62,000 nt of DNA from Branchiostoma floridae (lineage: Eukaryota > Chordata > Leptocardii > Amphioxiformes > Branchiostomatidae). Below are positions 25,401 through 33,313 of this stretch, piece after piece. The first letter of the stretch is position 1. Every line of letters begins with the position of its first letter. The stretch spans positions 3,480,328-3,542,327 of the forward strand of contig NC_049993.1 of the NCBI RefSeq assembly GCF_000003815.2, written 5' to 3'. The notes under the pieces are model-generated. The model searched no databases, was not told the DNA's origin, and saw only the letters and a program-made list of their open reading frames with translations. Position numbers and translations under genes: made by a program.

Positions 25401-28400
25401 AAACGCTCCGGTACCTCGAGGCACTCAGTGAAGAGCACCGGGGAGAATCCGGCAGGAAAGGCCGGGGACGAGCAGTGACACGCCTCGCGGCGGACCGCAA
25501 GCCCGGTCCCAAGATCCAACTACGAGCTTTTTAACCGCAACAACTTTGATATACGCTATTGGAGCTGGAATTACCGCGGCTGCTGGCACCAGACTTGCCC
25601 TCCAATAGATCCTCGTTAAAGGATTTAAAGCGTACCCATTCCAATTACGGGGCCTCGAAAGAGTCCCGTATTGTTATTTTTCGTCACTACCTCCCCGAGT
25701 CGGGAGTGGGTAATTTGCGCGCCTGCTGCCTTCCTTGGATGTGTTAGCCGTTTCTCAGGCTAACTCTCCGGAACCGAACCCTGATTCCCCGTCACCCGTT
25801 GCCACCATGGTAGGCACAGAACCTACCATCGATAGTTGATAGGGCAGACATTCGAATGATCTGTCGCCGGTCCGAAGACCGTGCGATCGGCTGGGTTATC
25901 CAGAGTCACCAAAGGACCAGGGCGAACCCCTGGTTGGATCTTGGTCTAAATAAATGCACGCCAAACCGTGAGGTCGGCGCTTCTTCCGCATGTATTAGCT
26001 CTAGAATTACCACAGTTATCCATGTAGGATGTGACGATCAAAGGAACCATAACTGATTTACTGAGCCATTCGCAGTTTCACTGGGACAGTTGAACTTGCA
26101 CGTGCATGGCTTAATCTTTGAGACAAGCATATGACCACTGGCAGGATCAACCAGGTAGCGAGGACGCCCTGGTGGCAAGGCGGGCGGGCGTCACAGTCGC
26201 GCCGGGAGACGCTCTAGGCGTCTCGACCGGGACCGCGCCAAGCACCCGAGAACCGCCACCGCCAAAGTCCGTAGCTACAGTAAATTGGGAATGCGCAGCG
26301 GTGCCGCAAACCCACGGGAGCCTGAGCGCAGAACTCCCGACCACACCTGACCGTTGCTTCCCTTCAACGCCCGAGCCGTCCCCGCGAGGGAACGGTCCCG
26401 CACTCTCACGACCGACGCGTCTGCCGAGCAGACGGACGGCCGGGTCTCGAACTGCCAAGACCGCAAGGCGTACTCGCACGCAGACGGAAGGGGCGAGCCG
26501 TCGCCGTTTGGGTCCCTGGTTGACCCGGGCGCTGCCTCCGCGGAGGCCGGCCCCGGCGCTGCTTCCGGACGCCCTCGGCACGGCCGTCCTCGCCCGCAGG
26601 AACGGAGGAACGGCCGCCTTCCTAGCCGGTTGTCGACCTCCGGCTGCCCTCGCGGGGAGTGGCAGCCTGGTCGGCGGGGTAGCAAAACGACTGGCGCCTC
26701 ATAAAGGCAAGTAGGAACGACGGGCGCGCACTCAAGGCGCCCGAACGTGGGGCCCGCGCTTTTTACGGGCCCGACTACGTTCCAAGAGTGGTTCGGTGCG
26801 GGCGGACCGCCCGCTCCATACCACGAGCTCACGTTCTTGCTCAACGACAACAAGAACTTGTCTTGCGGCTAAGAATGCAGGCTGTATCACTTCACCTCTC
26901 CTGTCTCAAAAACGAGGTGCGCCACAATTAGACACTGTTTGGCAACGCTTGCTCGCACGCAGGTAGAAATGGCGGTGGACCCAGACTCAGCCTCCGCGGA
27001 GGAAGTGTCCGAGGTGCTACTTATGGAAACCGCCGACAAGTAGGATGTCGACCTCCGGCTGCCCTCGCTGGGAGTGGCAGCCTGGTCGGCGGGGCAGCAA
27101 AACGACTGGCGAGAGAGTGTGCGATCACTCGCCACTCGCTGCCGTTTCCCGAGCCAGTCAAAAAACGACCACTCTCTCAAGGTAGATTGAGCGAGTCACG
27201 ACATGGTCAGACACCCTGTAGAGCACTTTTTTGAAAAACGCTCCACGGGGTGGGTGTCGGGGCCTGGTGACCTGATCACCGCCGGCTGTCCGGACCCGAC
27301 CCGGCTCTCGGTCATCAACGGCACCAACCAACATTGGAGGAGTCTCTGCCAGCGAGCCAGCCTGCAGGGCATTACCGAGCGGCCTTGCTCGGCGTGCCGG
27401 CCACTGCCCCCGCAGGCGAGGCCCCGCACTCTCGGTCGGCAACGGGCCCGATCAACATTGGAGGAGTCCTTACCGGCGAGTCCGCCTGCCGGGCATTACC
27501 GAGCGACCTTGCTCGGCGTGCCGGCCACTGCCCCCGCCGGCGTGTCTCCGCGGTCTTGATCGGCAACGGGCCCGACCAACATTGGAGGAGTTCTTGCCGG
27601 CGAGCCCCACCGAGAGGGGTGGGCCTCGGGTGCCGGGTTAAAAGTCCCCCGCCGGCCAAGCAGGCCCGTCTCGGTTACATAGCCAATACTTAATGCATTA
27701 CGCCATGCCTGCAACACGATCAGGGCCGGTACAGTCCACTCCGGCCCCGTGTGCCGTTACTTCGTCCGCCAGTGCGGTCACATGGACCTACCTGACACGG
27801 CAGCATCGTTCTCTCGTGCCTTGACGGCCCGGGAACTCCACCACCGCGATCGAAGTCGGCTGGAGCCGGAGACACAAACCGCCCGCCCACGGCTGACAGC
27901 TCGGCCGGTGCAGAGCCCGTTGGCACCGCCGGAGAGGAAAAAGTCACCGGACCATCCCGACTTTTCTCTCCGTGGGCGTGTTCCCCGCACACCCACGGTC
28001 ACTGTCGATCCATCCCGGACTCGACAGCCACCGGCAGAAACCCGTCAGGGTCCTACTACCGCCGTACCATAGCTAATACGTGGCCAATACTTAATGTATT
28101 ACGCCATGCCTGCAACACGGTCAGGGTCGGTACGGTCCACTCCGGCCCCGTGTGCCGTTACTTCGTCTGCCAGTGCGGTCACATGGACCTACCTGACACG
28201 GCAGCATCGTTCTCTCGTGCCTTGACGGCCCGGGAACTCCACCACCGCGATATAAGTCGGCTGGAGCCGGAGACACAAACCGCCCGCCCACGACTGACAG
28301 CTCGGCCGGTGCAGAGCCCGTTGGCACCGCCGGAGAGGGAAAAGTCACCGGACCATCCCGACTTTTCTCTCCGTGGGCATGTTCCCCGCACACCCACGGT

Positions 28401-30155
28401 CACTGCCGATCCATCCCGGACTCGACAGCCACCGGCAGAAACCCGTCAGGCTCTGCGGAAAGCCGAGCTAGTCAAAAAACGACCACTCTCTCAAGGTAGA
28501 TTGAGCGAGCCACGACATGGTCAGACACCCTGTAAAGCACTTTTTTGAAAAATGCTCCACGGGGTGGGTGCCGGGGCCTGGTGACCTGATCACCGCCGGC
28601 TGTCCGGACCCGACCCGGTCGACCCCGATCGGCGCCAACCGGCCTTTGGCACCGACACCCGGCCCGCCAAAGCGGTCACTGGGACCTGTCTTACGCGACC
28701 GGGGACCTGCCTTACGCAACCGGGAGAGTTTACGGGCTTCTCCTCGGCGCCTGGAGGCCTGGGCATCCGCTAAAGCATGCGTTTCGCCACAGCTCTCGGT
28801 CATCAACGGCACCAACCAACATTGGAGGAGTCTCTGCCAGCGAGCCCGCCTACCGGGCATTACCGAGCGGCCTTGCTCGGCGTGCCGGCCACTGCCCCCG
28901 CAGGCGAGTCCCCGCGCTCTCGATCGGCAACGGGCCCGATCAACATTGGAGGAGTCCTTACCGGTGAGTCCGCCTGCCGGGCATTACCGAGCGACCTTGC
29001 TCTGCGTGCCGGCCACTGCCCCCGCCGGCGTGTCTCCGCGGTCTTGATCGGCAACGGGCCCGACCAACATTGGAGGCATACTTAGCACGGCTCTCGCCGC
29101 CCGATCTAGAGCCCGTGACGGACATTGCAAGGCTAGCATCGGGTTGGCGACCCCGCATAATCGCCGCCGGAGTTTCACAGCTCTCGCCGGCCCATGAACT
29201 CACTAGCTCCCGGGACCCACCACAACTTGCTCGGTCATCTTTCGGGGAGGCATGGTCCCAACACCGCCGCTGGCACTTACGGACAGCAATTCCGCGTTGC
29301 CGGGAGATGGGACAATGTCACCGGGCGATCCCGCATGATTGCCGCCGGGTTTTCCCATTTTTTATTGCGACTAATAAAGTGTTAAAAACTTTAAATGATT
29401 ACACAAAATACCATCGGACAATTTTGAAAAGAAACGGATGACAAGTAAAACTTGAGTATTATAAAGATCAATACCCTAATTTTGAGCTGGGCATAAAGCC
29501 GTAAATACCAACCTGGCACCCCCCCCCCCTGATAAAAGGTCCTTGCGGTGCGTGTTTACATTGAGTAGTCGCAAATAACCACAGGTTCGAACGCGCGTTC
29601 GGTTCGAATTACGTTATGGAACATCATTGAAAACCATTCGAATTCGGCTGGATAAGGGGACAGGCGCCAGAACTTGAACACGGATTGAGCGTGCCTGGGC
29701 CGTCTTGAAAAGCAAAACAACAAAAAACAAAAACAAGTCGTGGTACCTCAGGGGATTCTTTATAAATAATCAGTCGTTTTTAAAAAAAAAAACAATTAAT
29801 AACTTATTTTACCTGAGCTAGAGACGTACAAAGCGTTTGGTGTTTTTGCAGCGGCGTCTGCAATAGCTCTCCAATCAGTCTGATCTTGTTGTCTGGACGT
29901 GCTTGCTAAAGAAACATTGCAAAGCTTAAAGGAACTTCAAGATATCAACAAGATAGAAAGATATATTTAAAGCTATTACTTCCCATGAGGTTTAAAATGA
30001 CACATGCGGTGACTGGTAGCTACACGTATGCAGCATTTGCAACATTGCTCCAACTTATCTCGAAGTGAATAAATTTGTAGACGGCATAATATTACCTTGG
30101 AATGAACCAATTCCCTTTTACGTTAACGAATACTAGCTGTGTATGTGTTTGTGTT

Positions 30156-30213
<58 letters not shown>

Positions 30214-31347
30214 GAGGGGGTGGCTTCCACTGGCAATGGTATAAAATTTGTAATCGTAAATTTAAATGGCAAAATTCATAACATTATCCTCTTATTTCCA
30301 ATTGTGTTAAAAGTTCATGGTCTTGTAAATGTTATGTACAAACTTGTAGTGATAATTAGAGTTCTTTTTGCTCTCAATGGCTTGATCGTTTAGGTACAAA
30401 GCATGACTGTATCATTAAAATATTCGGTAAGCATAAGCACCTAGTGCATATCAATTTTACATTTCTAAACTCTATCTGCTGGATACGTTTGGACAAATAA
30501 TATGATTAGAAATAAAAGAATCATTTTCGACCAATTTTGAGGGACCCTGATCGACAAAAACACCAAGCTATCGCTGTCTAATGTGACATTTTTTAGCATC
30601 AGTATATGTCATCTTAAAAAGCATGTGACTACAAATAAACAATTAATTGCGAAGAACAAGCTGCCAAAGACGTAAGAAGCGTCGAAGGGGAACGTGGGGC
30701 ATATATTCTATTTTACACAGATAGCACAGAACAGCCACACCAGGGGGGGTGTACTGGTACAGCAAAATTCTGGTCCAGGTCGGGTTCAGGACCAGGTGAT
30801 CAGGAACCCGGAACTCATTCAGTACGTGGAAACTTGTGAATTGACAAAACTCAAAACAATGGTCCACTTCGATACAAAAAATCTGTTTTGTGGGGTATTC
30901 GACTCCTTAAAATCCTACCAAATTAACTGCCTCTGTACGCCCTGACAGTAAAACTTGATATAAATTAGTGGACCCCATTCTACTTCTCTCTTGCTATTTT
31001 CCTCTATATCGGTAAGCCCCGACTCGTGTAAATGCCTTATCAGATAATCTGCTCTTTTTCTAATAGGTCCTACATCCGGTCTACCGACCGGTCTGTTTTT
31101 CCTGGACCGGTCATGTAAGAAAAAACAGTTTTTTACCGGTACAACGTACCAGCCCTTGCCACAAGGTTGCATTTTGTAGATCGTAATAAATTAAGCTCAA
31201 TTATTAATGCTAAAACATTATGATGGATACTAACAATCTAGATTCCGAGCCATTTGGTGTTAAAACATAGGGTGTAAAGGTAAAGAAAGAGTAAAACACA
31301 CTACCTTTAGTGTCGCCAGTCCTCGGCTGCTGCTGCCCTTCTGCCAT
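9433..31347 (-). CDS. Collagen-like protein with tandem QTDW/PNxLYV modules (6-exon model)
   Basis: Model exons on the - strand are 31347-31305, 29905-29813, 17335-17240, 16240-16118, 11089-11015 and 10439-9433. All joins are phase 1 and the total is 478 residues. Product order: short Gln-rich start ([14 protein letters not shown]), two paralogous modules ending PNALYV and PNSLYV, a Lys/Cys-rich exon with a moderately hydrophobic stretch, a 25-residue coiled-coil-like exon ([20 protein letters not shown]), then about 95 Gly-X-Y triplets and a basic tail. The plan resembles type II membrane collagens, but no clear TM span is seen; a TM exon could lie in the gap at 12628-13080. An in-frame ATG also exists at 31437. 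The small exons rest on splice sites and phase only. The gene may continue beyond the collagen exon: a good donor (tca/gtaagagg) lies near 9590. Confidence 0.6.
11015..11089 (-). CDS. Small coiled-coil exon of the collagen gene
   Basis: 75 nt between an acceptor (aatgcag) and a consensus donor (gtaagt), phase 1 at both sides. It codes [20 protein letters not shown] then ITELK. The heptad-like Leu/Ile/Phe/Met spacing suits a neck that trimerises a collagen stalk. Confidence 0.6.
11090..12627. other. Intron sequence, no additional exon supported
   Basis: AT-rich sequence in the intron between the coiled-coil exon and the exon at 16118. It includes an old repeat around 11440-11650 with ggacttacac/ttacacc motifs that recur at 13200-13400. 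At 12560-12627 a 17-18 bp tandem repeat (variants of gggagtttgcc) begins and runs into the N gap. Confidence 0.5.
12628..13080. other. Assembly gap (453 N)
   Basis: Ns that begin inside a short tandem repeat, which probably caused the gap. A missing exon of the collagen gene, such as a TM exon, could be located here. Confidence 0.98.
13081..15219. other. Intron sequence with dispersed repeats, no gene seen
   Basis: AT-rich sequence. The parts around 14225-14340 and 14520-15180 have similar phrases (cctaagatacctgcat/ccaagctacctacat, ttgagatatccc) typical of an ancient dispersed repeat in two copies. The ORFs here have no recognisable features. Confidence 0.5.
15220..16096. mobile_element. MITE with perfect 16-bp TIRs (CCCTATCCAGACTGGG)
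   Basis: 877 bp bounded by CCCTATCCAGACTGGG and its exact reverse complement. The interior includes poly-C tracts, several GACGTCA sites, ccgccatcttggatt and the palindrome gttgccatggcaac. Internal parts recur in the element pair at 35257-37077, and a decayed right end is seen near 61865-61915. TTAA precedes the left end, which recalls piggyBac-type insertion, but the right flank does not show a clean TTAA. It ends 22 bp from the splice donor of the exon at 16118-16240. Confidence 0.8.
16118..16240 (-). CDS. Lys/Cys-rich exon of the collagen gene
   Basis: 123 nt, phase 1 to phase 1, between acceptor caacaatcag and donor gtaatt. It codes [20 protein letters not shown] followed by [22 protein letters not shown] basic patch with two Cys precedes a weakly hydrophobic run, resembling the juxtamembrane side of the TM exons in the two other type II genes of this window. 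The Asn and Lys in the run make a true membrane span doubtful. Confidence 0.5.
16448..16540. repeat. GT-rich microsatellite with conserved flank
   Basis: An interrupted (GT)n tract followed by ccactggcaac..ttaaatttgtaat. The same tract and flank recur at 30136-30265, which shows that intron sequence was duplicated along with the QTDW modules. Confidence 0.75.
17240..17335 (-). CDS. QTDW/PNSLYV module exon (second copy)
   Basis: 96 nt, phase 1 to phase 1, coding [20 protein letters not shown] then [12 protein letters not shown]. It is paralogous to the exon at 29813-29905: both share QQD.QTDW...ADAAA..PN.LYV. The tyrosine sits in an N-x-L-Y-V context like those of the NHL receptor tail (NPLYAQN, NPMYVPN). 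Confidence 0.65.
17790..18292. repeat. 127-bp tandem repeat, about 4 copies, next to a piggyBac transposase
   Basis: The phrase cggttagacacaaagttgcc recurs at 17812, 17939, 18066 and 18193, an exact 127-bp period, with ccagtaactttacaac and ggccggtcttgcaacacat in each unit. Copies are nearly identical. The array stops where the transposase reading frame ends, so it may be a subterminal part of the same transposon. Confidence 0.85.
18295..20083 (-). mobile_element. piggyBac-type transposase gene (DDE_Tnp_1_7 family), interrupted by gap
   Basis: The N-terminal part (from the ATG at 20083) is acidic ([20 protein letters not shown]...), as is usual for these enzymes. After a 761-N gap the frame ending at 18295 shows [11 protein letters not shown], a substrate-region run like [14 protein letters not shown], then [20 protein letters not shown] and [20 protein letters not shown], which match the conserved C-terminal part of piggyBac transposases. 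A Cys/His-rich C-terminal finger follows (CRYC...[14 protein letters not shown]...C). The N- and C-terminal parts are in different frames as drawn, but the gap length is an estimate, so this does not prove a frameshift. The catalytic Asp residues lie in the gap. It lies in an intron of the collagen gene on the same strand. Confidence 0.85.
19102..19862. other. Assembly gap (761 N) inside the transposase
   Basis: The gap removes the middle of the piggyBac-type transposase, including most of the catalytic domain. Confidence 0.98.
20171..20333 (-). mobile_element. tRNA-derived SINE
   Basis: The - strand reads like a tRNA gene: an A-box-like tagtccagtggttagcgg, then a perfect B box gggttcgatccc, followed by a non-tRNA body (tgcacgctaccgg...ggttgcagtcc...). 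The unpaired anticodon arm and the extra body favour a SINE rather than a working tRNA. It marks the boundary between the transposon region and the ribosomal spacer block. Confidence 0.75.
20337..21100. repeat. Ribosomal spacer, unique part with two 'catggtcagacaccctgt' blocks
   Basis: The block catggtcagacaccctgt followed by agcacttttttgaaaaa occurs at about 20348 and 20988, and again at 27202 and 28516. The sequence between the first two is a diverged copy of the 28080-28510 unit (cggtgcaaagcccgttgg, gaaaagtcaccgg, cggcagaaacccgtcagg). In rDNA such repeated blocks can be spacer promoters; that is only a suggestion here. Confidence 0.7.
21103..22070. repeat. 124-bp spacer subrepeats, about 8 copies
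   Basis: The phrase aacattggaggagt recurs at 21227, 21351, 21475, 21599, 21723, about 21848 and 21972, a period of 124 bp, with gcattaccgagcggccttgc and gtgccggccactgccccc in each unit. As 124 is not a multiple of three, reading frames change from unit to unit, so the long ORFs here are not genes. Confidence 0.9.
22282..23107. repeat. 820-bp rDNA duplicate, distal copy
   Basis: Nearly identical to 23550-24367. It runs from the ggtgaagggcgcaaacgagc region to ccgcccgctccttgccacga. The inner part ggaacgacgggcgc...accgcccgctcc is also found, shortened, in the leader region at 26713-26825. Confidence 0.85.
23108..23549. other. Spacer between the two 820-bp duplicates
   Basis: 442 bp of GC-rich sequence present once. 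Its place in the - strand order is where 5.8S would be expected if the duplicates were ITS1 and ITS2, but I do not recognise 5.8S: only weak fragments (gcggtgg, gctgcga) match. Confidence 0.5.
23550..24367. repeat. 820-bp rDNA duplicate, copy next to the 18S 3' end
   Basis: It starts 32 bp beyond the 18S 3' end. It differs from the distal copy by scattered substitutions and a few short indels. By position it would be ITS1. Confidence 0.85.
24399..26156 (-). rRNA. 18S (SSU) rRNA gene, full length but divergent, possibly a pseudogene
   Basis: The 5' end tacctggttgatcctgccag is at 26156 and the 3' end ...ggtgaacctgcggaagg..cattA is at 24399, giving 1758 bp, close to a normal metazoan length. 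Conserved blocks are present: gtgccagcagccgcggtaa (near 25571), tgtacacaccgcccgtc (near 24543) and the region around ggcaaatgctttcgc. However, universally conserved positions are changed. The decoding-region phrase normally read as GTCGTAACAAGG is ctcgtaacgg here. The phrase normally AAAGGAATTGACGG reads gaaggagttgacgg. CCAGTAG near the 5' end reads ccagtgg. No 5.8S or 28S follows. A functional gene is therefore doubtful. Confidence 0.85.
26157..27195. other. Leader-like spacer upstream of 18S (probable external transcribed spacer)
   Basis: GC-rich sequence directly 5' of 18S on the - strand. Two phrases recur within it: cgacctccggctgccctcg at 26635 and at 27049, each followed by gggagtggcagcctggtcgg. 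It ends at the first catggtcagacaccctgt block. The long ORFs here are spacer artefacts. Confidence 0.6.
27196..29090. repeat. Ribosomal spacer with 124-bp subrepeats and a 401-bp tandem duplication
   Basis: 124-bp units at 27330, 27454 and 27578, and again at 28818, 28942 and 29066. Between them 27683-28083 and 28084-28480 are a tandem pair offset by 401 bp (acgccatgcctgcaacacg, gcagcatcgttctctcgtgc). The catggtcagacaccctgt block precedes each subrepeat group, so the arrangement is a larger unit present twice here and once at 20979-22070. Confidence 0.85.
29361..29812. other. Intron between rDNA block and QTDW exon
   Basis: The change from GC-rich spacer to AT-rich intron falls at about 29355-29365. 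A dispersed-repeat piece (ttcggttcgaattacgtta) shared with 6230 occurs at 29600. No gene seen. Confidence 0.5.
29813..29905 (-). CDS. QTDW/PNALYV module exon (first copy)
   Basis: 93 nt, phase 1 to phase 1, coding [20 protein letters not shown] then [11 protein letters not shown]. It has the same layout as the exon at 17240-17335; the 12.5 kb between the two copies now holds the transposase and the rDNA block. Confidence 0.65.
30136..30265. repeat. (GT)n microsatellite with conserved flank
   Basis: About 60 bp of pure GT after shorter GTTT units, then the flank shared with 16500-16560 (cactggcaa...aaatttgtaat). Confidence 0.85.
30266..31304. other. Intron 1 of the collagen gene, no other gene seen
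   Basis: AT-rich, with a region at 30745-31160 that has loosely inverted phrases (gtactggtac, ggtccagg near one end; ccggtacaacgtacc, cctggacc near the other). This may be an old foldback element, but the match is too poor to define ends. Confidence 0.4.
31305..31347 (-). CDS. First coding exon of the collagen gene
   Basis: ATG at 31347 in the context gcatcATGg, coding [14 protein letters not shown] with a donor gtagtg in phase 1. An in-frame ATG at 31437 would add 30 residues (MWASSFALVD...); the downstream ATG has the better context. Confidence 0.5.
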
Positions 31348-32286
31348 GATGCCGCTTGTTAGGATTCTGGGCAGGGAAAAACACGCCCTACACCGCCCAC
31401 GGTGTTTGTCAACTAAAGCGAAGCTTGACGCCCACATAGCAATTAGATGCGTTGATTTCAGACAAAGGGTTAAATAGACTAGCGTTAAAGTAGTCTACGA
31501 AGCTGAAAAGAAATGGATGAAAGCAAATAATACCAAGTAAACAACGATATTTTTACTTTTAGAAGTCGATATACATGATTTGAATACGTAATTATTTGGG
31601 CCAGCATAAAATAATCATGTGCTCAAACGTAGAATTTTTTTTTAATGAACGCGATACACTTGATTGTTTAAATTCGTACATATCTGTTTCGTAAACAATT
31701 TTGAAAATGGTTTTAATAACGCCAATGTATGTGCCAAATCTTATTTCTCCAAGGAAATGTCGATACAATTTCTTTCTTTCTAATATACATTTTAGATAGA
31801 CAATAGTGAAACAGTAAAAGTGATAAGTAATATAAATAAACAAATCTTACATCGAAAAATATGATCAGAATTATCTTTATTGACCCATTGACGTGCAGTT
31901 TTTGGAAAAAAGTTCTTGGACACAGCATAATTCTCTCTTAACACTGGTGTATACGGCAAAGAAACTGTATTGCATATAGCAGAATTAATACGGTTGTCTA
32001 CATGAAAAAAACCTATATTGAAAATAATAATGTTAGAGCTATGGATCATCCCACGCAATCATGTTTGCAGCGGGAAATTTTCATTGTGATTCATGATGTC
32101 ATCATAGTTTTAATGAGTCTGGTCTGACAGAAAAACAACACGCGGACAGAAAGCCGGTTTTTTTTTTCCCGGACTGGGCCTATGCCGGTATTTTAGTCTA
32201 AAATCTCTATTAACTGCCACTTTGAGTACCAGACTACATACTGGAGAGAAGTTCCCCTCAAAAGAAGAAGTTTTGATAAAGAAAAG
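31348..32286. promoter_or_regulatory. Shared upstream region of two divergent genes
   Basis: About 0.94 kb separates the collagen gene start (- strand) from the FReD receptor start (+ strand). It is AT-rich with a polypyrimidine run at 32159-32169. No clear TATA box or operator can be named. A bidirectional promoter is an inference from the arrangement. Confidence 0.35.
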
Positions 32287-33313
32287 ATGCAGAAGGTGAA
32301 TGAGAAAATAGTCGTGGCTGTACCACGCCCTAACAACACGGACTGTGAGCCAGAACCTGCTGACTGTATCGGGGCTCGTGCCGAGGCGCCTCTCACTATG
32401 AACTCTGGTCAGAATGGCAACCAGACCGAAATCGTAGTGGAAGAAGCTCCTATGTCACAACTGAACGGAGACACAACAGATCACAAGGAACCCGCTACAA
32501 ACTCTGGACAACCAGAAGGTCAAGAAGAAGTTAAAGACAGCTCCAAGAATGTATCACGCATCTATGGAGACACGACAGGCGTGCCAGCCGGGCCAATGTC
32601 AGAGATTTACGCATGTGGAGACTCTACAGATCCCGGGGCTACGTCACGGCGCTACGAGAACTCAGAGCCAGATCCCGGGGCTACATCACGGCTCTACGAG
32701 AACTCAGAGCCGGATCCCGGGGCTACGTCACGGCTCTACGAGAACTCAGAGCCAGATCCAGGGGCTACGTCACGGCTCTACGAGGACTCAGAGCCAGATC
32801 CAGGGGCTACGTCACGGCTCTACGAGGACTCAGAGCCAGATCCCGGGGCTACGTCACGGCTCTACGAGAACTCAGAGCAAGATCCCGGGGCTACGTCACG
32901 GCTCTACGAGGACTCAGAGCCAGATCCCGGGGCTACGTCACAGCTCTACGAGAACTCAGAGCCAGATCCAGGGGCTACGTCACCGCTCTACGAGAACTCA
33001 GAGCAAGATCCCGGGGCTACGTCACGGCTCTACGAGGACTCAGAGCCAGATCCCGGGGCTACGTCACAGCTCTACGAGAACTCAGAGCCAGATCCCGGGG
33101 CTACTTCACGGCTCTACGAAAACTCAGAGCCAGATTCTGGGGCTACGTCGCGGCTCTACGAGAACTCAGACCAAACGGAATCTGCTGACAACAAAATGTC
33201 CGAGACTGCGATGTACCAGACAGGAGTTCCACTCGAAGAAGGCAATATCGGAGTGGACGAAACTCAAGTAACATCTGTTCCTATCCCTGAATGTGCTCCA
33301 AATCGATCCGCAG
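32287..33313 (+). CDS. First exon of the FReD receptor: tyrosine-repeat tail
   Basis: Codes 342 residues plus one base, with donor cag/gtgcgt. The start [19 protein letters not shown] is followed by an acidic part, then the repeat block. Two overlapping out-of-frame ORFs across the same DNA are products of the 42-bp period. Confidence 0.8.

Larger units (their letters stand above)
20337..29360 (-). repeat. Ribosomal DNA block inside a gene intron: spacer, 18S-like gene, spacer
   Basis: GC-rich, unlike the AT-rich surroundings. On the - strand it reads spacer repeats (29360-27196), a leader-like region (27195-26157), 18S (26156-24399), an 820-bp sequence present twice (24367-22282), then spacer repeats again (22090-20337). 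No 5.8S or 28S sequence was recognised. It lies in the intron between two paralogous exons of the collagen gene. Either a real rDNA insertion or an assembly join. Confidence 0.8.

Noticed and set aside
22282-28548. Arg/Pro-rich ORFs on both strands over the rRNA gene and spacers
   Set aside because: They lie in 18S or transcribed spacer sequence and have no protein-like composition or domain.
32549-33271. Two other long ORFs across the YENS repeat
   Set aside because: A 42-bp period keeps all three frames open; only the frame with YENS joins the downstream exons in phase and starts at a good ATG.
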